Assembly (NCBI GenBank): GCA_027295365.1
Contig: JAPULD010000074.1
Span: 1 to 11,528 of the forward strand
Reading direction: 5' to 3'
Length of the DNA stretch: 11,528 bases
DNA from: Planctomycetota bacterium
Lineage (GTDB): Bacteria > Planctomycetota > Phycisphaerae > Phycisphaerales > SM1A02
This document shows, one piece after another, positions 6,178 through 11,528 of this stretch. A model generated the notes under the pieces. It saw nothing but the letters and a program-made list of their open reading frames with translations, was not told the DNA's origin and searched no databases. Numbering within the stretch: position 1 is the first letter of the stretch; the number at the start of each line of letters is the position of its first letter. Position numbers and translations under genes: made by a program.

Positions 6178-6660
6178 ATGAAACTGTATCTTGCTGGGCC
6201 ATTGGGTTTTTCGGAAGCCGGTCGTCATTATCATGACAAGGTCCTTCGTCATAATCTTCAGGCTCTTGGATTTGAACTTCTTGATCCCTGGCATACCGGT
6301 GACGAGATCATAAAAAGGAATTCCTCCTCAAAACCCGCAGGTGACGATATTGCCAGGCTAAACACTCTCAATACTGAACTCGCAAGGACCAACGTCGCAC
6401 TTCTGAAAGACTGCGACGCAATCGTTGCCGTGCTCGACGGACCGGACGTGGATAGCGGCACGGCCGCCGAAATCGGTTACGGCTATTCGATCGGCAAGAC
6501 AATTTATGGTTATCGTGGCGATCTTCGCGCGAGCGGGGAAAACGCCGCGACACTGATTAATCTTCAGGTGGCGTACTTCATCACAGAAAGCGGTGGTTGC
6601 ATTTGCACATCACTGGATGCTTTGCTCAGCAGACTGAAAAAGGGTGCCGGGATCGGGTGA
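6178..6660 (+). CDS. Nucleoside 2-deoxyribosyltransferase
   Basis: Members of this family (Pfam PF05014) move 2'-deoxyribose between nucleobases, or hydrolyse the glycosidic bond of deoxynucleosides or dNMPs; they are cytoplasmic and Rossmann-like. The 160-residue protein has normal length. Landmarks are the first strand with the YLAGPLGF loop (4-11), LLDPW (34-38), DCDAIVAVLDGPDVDSGT (78-95) and the AAEIGYGYSIGKTIYGYRGD block (96-115). E98 sits in the nucleophile position and D90/D92 in the DxD part of the site. The substrate (free base exchange, dNMP hydrolysis or a modified nucleotide) cannot be read from sequence. Start choice: first ATG, directly opening the conserved strand; the ribosome site is weak. 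It converges on the HD/nuclease gene, with 114 bp between the two ends. Confidence 0.85.
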   Translation: MKLYLAGPLGFSEAGRHYHDKVLRHNLQALGFELLDPWHTGDEIIKRNSSSKPAGDDIARLNTLNTELARTNVALLKDCDAIVAVLDGPDVDSGTAAEIGYGYSIGKTIYGYRGDLRASGENAATLINLQVAYFITESGGCICTSLDALLSRLKKGAGIG

Positions 6661-6676
6661 CAACTTCAATTGGTGA

Positions 6677-6741
6677 GGGACACCTGGGACACCGACTTCG
6701 GCACAGACACTTGCCTCATCGCCAATCCCGGTACTGGTACT
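6677..6741 (+). repeat. Short tandem words between the convergent genes
   Basis: The 114-bp gap between two convergent genes contains GGGACACCT/G twice in a row (6677-6694) and GGTACT twice in a row (6730-6741). No hairpin with a T-run is visible, so I cannot call a terminator for either gene. Confidence 0.5.
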
Positions 6742-6774
6742 CCATCGCCGGAGCGCTTGCTTTTCGTTAATCAC

Positions 6775-9165
6775 TTACGAGGCTTTCGCATCAGAGGGAT
6801 TTCCATATCCCCACGGCACGTAAAATCGAATCGCCAAAGTTTCATTTTCGTAGTCCACCATTGGCACGATTTCAATTCGCTCCGATTGCTTCAGGAAGGC
6901 GGCCTCCGTTTTCGGCTTGTAGGCGATGACCGTAATGGCCACGCTGTTGCACAGTCCAATCCGGTACCTTCTGGCCTGCAATTCGGCGTCCGGCACCGAC
7001 TGCCATGGATCGTCAGATTCACCCACGACTTTGTTTTCCACGACAATTTCACCCGGCAGGATGACGTCCGACTCTCCGCCACTGATCTCCTGGCCTTCTC
7101 TTGCATCCAATCCGCGGGCCTTCAGGAACTTAATCAACTCGGATTGCAATTCTGTTTTTTCCTTTGGCTTCACTTGTGATTTGAACTCTCCTCGCTCGTC
7201 CATGGTCTTTACAAATTCAGCAATAGATTCGATGGCGTCCAACAGATGACCCTTCAAGTTGCTCGCAAATCCGATCGGCATGTTCTCCTCAATTTCCTTA
7301 TGGATCCTCGCCAAAAGGGTGGGATCTTCTCGTTTCCAATCAGACGGCAAGCGAATTTCATCCTTCTGGATCGGAACGAGCTGCACCTTCCTGTTGCCAA
7401 TAGCCTCCACCGCATCTTGTCCGCACAATCCATTTTCCTGCGCCAACTGAAAAATCTCATTGCTCGTGTCGTTAATCTTGCACATTTGCAAGGCTTCATC
7501 GCTCATGATCGTACGAAACCGTTCGTAAAAGACGATTCTGGATGCGTCGCAGACCACTTGGACAAGTTGCATTGGGGTAAAGACATACCCACACTCCTTT
7601 ACACTTGAAAACGCCTCGGACCATTTTTCAGGGTGAAAATAAAGGTTGACTTGCGATAGATAGCCAGATTCGGATTTCATCAGTAATTTTCCCCCCGAGG
7701 CCGCCACCTTGTTCTCAGGCAGGTTTACGATGACGTCGCTACGTGAAAATTCATCAATGATATAGCGTTCCGGGGCCATCTCTACCAGCCGTGTGGCCAC
7801 TTCGTAAATCTCATCTTCGAGCTTGCCTTGACCCGATTTGGATTGGGCCACATCGCATATTTGATTCCACATCTCCATTCTCGTGTCTTCCTCATCCTCT
7901 TCCGGCAAGTCGCCAAGACCGTCGATCAGTCGTTCCGCAAACGCGTACGCACGGTGAAACAAGTTCCTCTTACGATAGCGACCGGCTAAGTCCCGGGTAC
8001 TGTCTGTCAAGGCGATATTGTTTTCGATATTCCAAATCAGCGTGGCATCACTCTGAAGCGAGATCGTATCTTTCACGCTCGTGGAGTTGTTTAAATCTTT
8101 CTCCATGCAATGAAAGATCCTGCGAATCATGGCTTCGGCGGCACGCACCTTGTGGTGATAGTAGACGCGATCATAAAGCATCACGCGCCCAACGACCATT
8201 TGCTCATAGGCCGTGATGCCCGCAACGGATATTCCGATATCGTAATAACATTGATTTGGAGATTCGCTCGCCTTTTTGATTAACTCCGGTATGCGCGTGT
8301 TGTCTGGACGAACTGTCACTACCTCAAGTTTCGAGATCAATCTCTTGGCGTCCATGCCGATCGGCAAGCCGCTGAAATAACTGTCCCGGGACATATAGTC
8401 GATCTTGTCCGCATCAATCGGGCCGCTGATCACACCGACCAGGTACTTGCAATCCAATTCCACATGGGATCCCAATATCCGTGCCGCAATGGAAACGGAC
8501 AACTTGTCTTGTTGAGGGATCTCGATGCGAGCGTGCATCAAGGCATTGTGCATTGGCTCCGAAAGGACCAGAAGCGCCGCGACCAATTCCGAAACGGTAG
8601 GCTTTCGAGCGGGAAATAACTTTAGGAACAGTGTCTGCAATTCGGGAATTTCATGGACGTAGGACAATTCGAGTAATGATTCGGTCGCATGACTGAAGGC
8701 ACCATGGCCAATGTCATGCAACAACGCCGCCAGTCGAATCGGCAGGATGTCCTTCTTGCCAGGAAGCGCTATGTTCTCATCTCGATTAGTGCCGAATTCC
8801 CGCCTATATGTTGCGTTCGTCTCCAGGGCCTTGATGATTCGGGTGGCGACCTCAATGACTCCAATGGTATGATTCAATCGGGTATGCGTGGCACCCGGAT
8901 ACACATAGTCGGCGGATCCAAGCTGCAAGACTCCCCGCAGTCGTTGAAGTAGAGGACTGTCAAGGATCGCCACTTCCCACTCATAGAGATTGATGGGCCC
9001 CCAAATTGGATCATTGAATGTTTTCGGGAATGCGATTTCCTTGTTTATGCGAGCATCCAGATTCCGAATGATGGAGGGTGTCCACTCATTGGAAAGCTCC
9101 AGAAGCGCAGCGCAGAGTCGAGGTGCACATTTAACACTCTGTTGCCATATATCATCACGATCCAT
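6775..9165 (-). CDS. HD-domain dNTP phosphohydrolase-like protein fused to PD-(D/E)XK nuclease domain
   Basis: A 796-residue protein with two recognisable enzymatic parts. Residues 45-350 match the COG1078/SAMHD1-like HD family: FNDPIWGPINL, LLQRLRGVLQLG, then YPGATHTRLNHTIGV with metal ligand H99, LLHDIGHGAFSH with H150-D151, and GPIDADKIDYMSRDS with D251/D253. All HD metal ligands are present, so dNTP triphosphohydrolase activity is likely. Residues 350-650 are helical with an acidic patch (PEEDEED, 421-427) and no known domain. Residues 670-796 look like a restriction-type nuclease: a helix, then SD700-VILPGEIVVE710-N-K712 (D-x9-E-x-K) and Q730-ARR-Y734, the QxxxY motif of RecB-like nucleases. 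Relatives of the HD part are usually only about 400-500 residues. Start: ATG at 9165, weak ribosome site (GGGG). The 141-residue gene lies 105 bp upstream on the same strand. Inferred role: nucleotide depletion and DNA cleavage, possibly antiphage. Confidence 0.85.
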   Translation of the reverse strand: MDRDDIWQQSVKCAPRLCAALLELSNEWTPSIIRNLDARINKEIAFPKTFNDPIWGPINLYEWEVAILDSPLLQRLRGVLQLGSADYVYPGATHTRLNHTIGVIEVATRIIKALETNATYRREFGTNRDENIALPGKKDILPIRLAALLHDIGHGAFSHATESLLELSYVHEIPELQTLFLKLFPARKPTVSELVAALLVLSEPMHNALMHARIEIPQQDKLSVSIAARILGSHVELDCKYLVGVISGPIDADKIDYMSRDSYFSGLPIGMDAKRLISKLEVVTVRPDNTRIPELIKKASESPNQCYYDIGISVAGITAYEQMVVGRVMLYDRVYYHHKVRAAEAMIRRIFHCMEKDLNNSTSVKDTISLQSDATLIWNIENNIALTDSTRDLAGRYRKRNLFHRAYAFAERLIDGLGDLPEEDEEDTRMEMWNQICDVAQSKSGQGKLEDEIYEVATRLVEMAPERYIIDEFSRSDVIVNLPENKVAASGGKLLMKSESGYLSQVNLYFHPEKWSEAFSSVKECGYVFTPMQLVQVVCDASRIVFYERFRTIMSDEALQMCKINDTSNEIFQLAQENGLCGQDAVEAIGNRKVQLVPIQKDEIRLPSDWKREDPTLLARIHKEIEENMPIGFASNLKGHLLDAIESIAEFVKTMDERGEFKSQVKPKEKTELQSELIKFLKARGLDAREGQEISGGESDVILPGEIVVENKVVGESDDPWQSVPDAELQARRYRIGLCNSVAITVIAYKPKTEAAFLKQSERIEIVPMVDYENETLAIRFYVPWGYGNPSDAKAS

Positions 9166-9270
9166 GACTTAACCCCATTCTGGAGTCTTGTCATCGGCTA
9201 TGATTGTTAATTTTGATTAGATTTCACGGAATGACGGCCAGTTATATGAGTTTCGTATCAACTGACCCGA

Positions 9271-9696
9271 TTACTCGTCTACAAGCGTCGGCGTCCCACC
9301 CTTGATCTGGATGATCGCGTTTCGCAAAATGTTGGCCCACCCCTTGGCGTCTTCCTCAGACACATTGAGTCGTTTCAACCTCCAACGAGCAACTCGGGCA
9401 CTGATCCGAAGTTCCGTGGCGTGATAGCTCGGATTCGGCGCCGTCGTCAGACGTCGCTTTTGTGCGACTTTGAGAATTTCCTGCAGTTCGAGGCACTCCA
9501 ACCCGGTGCTGCCATCCGTGAAATGCAGAATCCCCCGAAACCATTCCGGGAAGGCGCCTTCACGGATCGAGACTTGAAGCGCCCGATCGAGGATGTTCCC
9601 TTCCGTTGGAATTCGTGGCTTGGGGCCCCCTTCATTTTCTTCAGACAACATCCAAGCGGCCATGAGAAGTTGCGCGGCTTCATCGATATGAGACAT
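9271..9696 (-). CDS. Hypothetical protein, possible DNA-binding regulator (141 aa)
   Basis: A 141-residue soluble protein with no signal peptide that I do not recognise. The ATG at 9696 has GGAG 8 nt upstream; an ATG at 9726 would add ten residues but has no ribosome site. The N-terminal half is helical and acidic (SHIDEAAQLLMAAWMLSEEN). The C-terminal half is basic, with ELQEILKVAQKRR followed by HATELRISARVARWRLKRL, which could be a helix-turn-helix or winged-helix recognition segment. It comes first on the strand of the HD/nuclease gene, 105 bp ahead, so the two may be co-transcribed. A cluster of GGTAC words lies just upstream, which would suit autoregulation; an adaptor or inhibitor for the nuclease is the alternative. 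Homology is not claimed. Confidence 0.6.
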   Translation of the reverse strand: MSHIDEAAQLLMAAWMLSEENEGGPKPRIPTEGNILDRALQVSIREGAFPEWFRGILHFTDGSTGLECLELQEILKVAQKRRLTTAPNPSYHATELRISARVARWRLKRLNVSEEDAKGWANILRNAIIQIKGGTPTLVDE

Positions 9697-10032
9697 CCCA
9701 ATACTCCGTGCAGTGAATTGTACCATCGAGGCGAGGCAAGCCCTATGACAAAGGGTACCACAATTCGAAGCGTACCCCTACAAAAAACGAACAACTTTTG
9801 ATGGGTACTATATCTGGTACCTTATACAATCTCGCGCACAAAGGGTTGAGTGATTGGCAGTCTTTGCACACAAGCAAAGGGATGGTATCAGATCGAAAAC
9901 TGCATACAACCGGTTCAAAACCTGAAGGATCATCGGTCTATGCAGGGCATCAAGAAAGGAAATTAAAAGCCAATGGGCCTCGTACGTTCTAAAGAATAAT
10001 GAAGACTTCGAAGCCCTGTTTTGCTTCCACGA
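9697..10032. other. 336-bp intergenic region with operator-like words
   Basis: Apart from the GGTAC cluster (9753-9821) and a small hairpin, this holds nothing I can name. The hairpin is CTTTGC/GCAAAG with a 6-base loop (9862-9879) and has no T-run. A 60-codon frame from the ATG at 9801 has no ribosome site or recognisable sequence and is not called. The region is richer in A+T than the gene to its right. Confidence 0.5.
9753..9821. promoter_or_regulatory. Cluster of four GGTAC words, candidate operator
   Basis: GGTACC occurs at 9754-9759 and 9816-9821, GGTAC at 9804-9808 and its complement GTACC at 9772-9776. The first two form the inverted pair GGGTAC ... GTACCC with 13 bases between. The block begins 57 bases upstream of the ATG at 9696, in promoter position for the regulator-like gene. 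A further GGTACTGGTACT lies at 6730-6741 beyond the other end of the module. Confidence 0.4.
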
Positions 10033-11268
10033 TCATCCTGCCGGACTAGAGCCTTGATCGCCCATTAGCCGTCTTGGGAGGCAAGCCACGGTTTCGCGAC
10101 TGACCTCCGATCCCTCCTTCACCCCCCTCTTCACTCCCTTATCCGCCCTCACCTTATTCTTCCTCGGAAACAGCCCCATCCCCTGGGGCCTTTTCACCTC
10201 GTGGCCATAGAGCAGGCCCCCACTGACGTGGGACACGAACAGGTTCCAGGCCTCGGTGCCGCCATGGTTTCCCGTGTCCGTCGCGATGGGCTTCCAACAA
10301 TGGGCGCAAGCGAACGAACGACCTGCCACACCGCGGCGAGCCAACGAGGCCAACAGGGGATCGATTTCCCCCGGACGCCACCGACCCGTCAGTTTCAGTC
10401 CTTTTCCTGACCCCGGGGTGGGGGTTCCGGGGGTGGGGGGTAAATCGAAGCCATAGTCGGGATCATTCAGCCAACCCATGGCCTGAGGTAATGTCCACAG
10501 GGACATGGGAGCAAACAGACGCTCCACGAGACGACCACAGGGGATGTTTTCATACCCCGATGCCCCGCCCCCGGCGCCCCCGGCGCCCCCGGATACGTTA
10601 CCCCTTCCGGCCAGACTCAGACTCATCGAATCGGGCGTTCGTCTCAGCAATCCGGGGCAGATCCAACACCAGCCCATGAATTTCGGTCGGCCATGGGTCG
10701 GCCTCAGGCGTGGCACCCGTCGCGTCGTCAGCGTGTAGTTTTCAGGCAATTTCTCCCACAACCATTGCCACATCGTTCCCCACGCAGGATCAGGGGGTCG
10801 GCCCTTCGGGGACCCCATGTCCAAGGGGCTGGGGGTGTAAATGATCCGCACGGGTCGGGGTGTACGATGCATCAGCCCCGGTTCATACCGATCGATCGTA
10901 AAGACACCCTCATTGATCCAGTGACATACCGCGGGGTGCGACAGACCCAGCACCTTCGCCGCCTCCCTGGGGGTCAGCCCCGGCCAGGGGATCGTGATGG
11001 GCTTGCACAGTTCCCGGAGAACATCTCCATCCAGTTCGATCGTATGCCCTTCGCGCACCTCGATTGCATTGGGGGGGCCGATGTAAGCGTTGTTGGGCGA
11101 AATCCGTGTGTCCGAGGCCCTGAGGCACAGGCACAACGGCTTGGGAGGACATGTCATCATCGTTGACATTGTCCGCCGGTATCGCTTCATGACCTCGTCG
11201 GGGTCATCGCGCAGGCGCGAAGTGACTTCATGCCAGGCCCGGGCCAGATTGACATCGATTTGATCCAT
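10033..11268 (-). CDS. Helix-turn-helix / zinc-ribbon protein of unknown function
   Basis: A 411-residue, GC-rich, proline- and glycine-rich protein. Residues 97-125 (GLTPREAAKVLGLSHPAVCHWINEGV) form a MerR/excisionase-like helix-turn-helix with an Asp/Tyr-rich continuation (FTIDRYEP). Two CxxC pairs, C201-W-I-C204 (after KFMGW) and C321-A-H-C324, could bind one zinc ion as a split ribbon; they are about 116 residues apart, with a low-complexity linker between them. The linker holds a glycine run (GGAGGAGGGASG, 227-238) encoded by a 9-bp tandem (10565-10590) and a TPGTPTPGSG segment. DNA binding is likely; the process is unknown. Multi-copy planctomycete HTH/zinc-ribbon proteins of this style exist, but I cannot name a family. 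Start: the ATG at 11268 lacks a clear ribosome site. The basic C-terminus (370-400) is lysine-rich and probably unstructured. Confidence 0.7.
   Translation of the reverse strand: MDQIDVNLARAWHEVTSRLRDDPDEVMKRYRRTMSTMMTCPPKPLCLCLRASDTRISPNNAYIGPPNAIEVREGHTIELDGDVLRELCKPITIPWPGLTPREAAKVLGLSHPAVCHWINEGVFTIDRYEPGLMHRTPRPVRIIYTPSPLDMGSPKGRPPDPAWGTMWQWLWEKLPENYTLTTRRVPRLRPTHGRPKFMGWCWICPGLLRRTPDSMSLSLAGRGNVSGGAGGAGGGASGYENIPCGRLVERLFAPMSLWTLPQAMGWLNDPDYGFDLPPTPGTPTPGSGKGLKLTGRWRPGEIDPLLASLARRGVAGRSFACAHCWKPIATDTGNHGGTEAWNLFVSHVSGGLLYGHEVKRPQGMGLFPRKNKVRADKGVKRGVKEGSEVSRETVACLPRRLMGDQGSSPAG
10565..10590. repeat. 9-bp GC-rich tandem encoding a glycine run
   Basis: GGCGCCCCC is repeated in tandem, with a degenerate copy before it, inside the HTH/zinc-ribbon gene; on the coding strand it gives G-G-A units. 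A number-variable linker is likely. Confidence 0.6.
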
Positions 11269-11391
11269 GAAAGCCCCGGATTCACCCCTGCCCCCCTGAA
11301 AGTATGAAGACCTGAGATGGGGAATTGTTCCATGCGTTTTAGGCGGCGTCCAATAAAAACTGCCGGAATCGAATGCCCAGCATTTAGGGTC

Positions 11392-11412
11392 AAAAAAGCC
11401 CTTCCGGGGGCT
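11392..11412 (-). terminator. Intrinsic terminator-like hairpin on the minus strand
   Basis: Read on the minus strand: AGCCC, loop CCGGAA, GGGCT, then a run of T (six in all, counting the last stem base). The stem is only 5 bp but GC-rich. It lies about 125 bases upstream of the HTH gene's start. It could end a minus-strand transcript from beyond the right edge, or act as an attenuator in a long leader. The plus strand lacks a T-run, so it does not work in that direction. Confidence 0.5.
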
Positions 11413-11465
11413 AAGAAATTGCGGGTCGGGGCGTTGTCCAATCAGAGAGGCCTGGAGGAATCCCC

Positions 11466-11528
11466 ATGACCACGATGATGCGCCCCCGGATACAAAATCG
11501 CCGGAACCCCGACCCCCGGAACCCCGAC
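11466..11528 (+). CDS. Possible start of a gene running off the right edge
   Basis: An ATG at 11466 is preceded by a strong GGAGGA (11454-11459) with 6-base spacing and stays open for 21 codons to the window end. The product begins MTTMMRPRIQNRRNPDPRN, very basic, and ends in an R-N-P-D-P repeat. The protein cannot be identified. Alternatively, minus-strand frames are open through the same stretch (one ends at 11442, another at 11411) and the terminator-like hairpin just left of them would suit the end of a minus-strand gene. The ribosome site favours the plus-strand reading, but not decisively. Confidence 0.35.
   Translation, partial: MTTMMRPRIQNRRNPDPRNPD
11501..11528 (+). repeat. 15-bp tandem repeat cut by the window edge
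   Basis: CCGGAACCCCGACCC at 11501-11515 is followed by CCGGAACCCCGAC at 11516-11528, identical over 13 bases. The period is 5 codons in the plus-strand frame (R-N-P-D-P), so copy number could vary without a frameshift. The array probably continues beyond the window. Confidence 0.7.

Noticed and set aside
6670..7179. 169-codon plus-strand frame opposite the nuclease end of the HD protein
   Set aside because: The minus strand holds the D-E-K and QxxxY motifs; this frame has no ribosome site or domain.
9862..9879. Terminator at the CTTTGC/GCAAAG hairpin
   Set aside because: No T-run follows on either strand; left as a small inverted repeat only.
9798..9992. Roughly 60-codon plus-strand frame in the gap left of the HTH gene
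   Set aside because: No ribosome site, no recognisable sequence, and it begins inside the GGTAC cluster.

Overview
The window looks like a piece of a Planctomycetota-type chromosome. This is an inference from three things: a secreted FG-GAP propeller protein ending in a calcium-loop repeat, three copies of a short dispersed repeat whose reverse strand reads P-Y-G-R-G-S (a word I associate with planctomycete genomes), and a helix-turn-helix/zinc-ribbon protein of a style common there. No rRNA, tRNA, CRISPR array or insertion sequence is visible.

Left part (1-4900) is ordinary chromosome. A secreted seven-bladed FG-GAP protein runs off the left edge on the minus strand, with a good promoter in front. 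Next come a periplasmic metallo-beta-lactamase-fold hydrolase (minus) and, divergent from it, dihydrofolate reductase (folA, plus, TTG start). A small lipoprotein (minus) and a tRNA-dihydrouridine synthase (dus, plus) diverge from a short region with an inverted pair of CACAGAG-type dispersed repeats; one repeat arm encodes the lipoprotein signal peptide.

The middle part (4900-6180) is a patchwork. It holds an orphan 136-residue acidic protein bracketed by PYGRGS-type repeats, a small three-helix membrane protein, two 12-bp tandem duplications, and a 3'-terminal scrap of a dus gene that repeats the end of the intact dus about 1.2 kb upstream.

The accessory module (6140-9830) is the most interesting part. 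It has a nucleoside 2-deoxyribosyltransferase (plus) and, convergent with it, a 796-residue protein with a SAMHD1/COG1078-like HD phosphohydrolase domain and a C-terminal PD-(D/E)XK-type nuclease domain with a QxxxY motif. A 141-residue basic, possibly DNA-binding protein precedes the latter on the same strand, and a cluster of GGTAC words lies in front of that gene. I infer a nucleotide-targeting, possibly antiphage, system: dNTP hydrolysis and DNA cutting in one polypeptide, with deoxyribosyl exchange next door. This is not demonstrated by sequence alone.

The right part (10033-11528) carries a GC-rich helix-turn-helix/zinc-ribbon protein (minus), an intrinsic terminator-like hairpin upstream of it, and an ambiguous partial reading frame with a 15-bp tandem repeat at the right edge.
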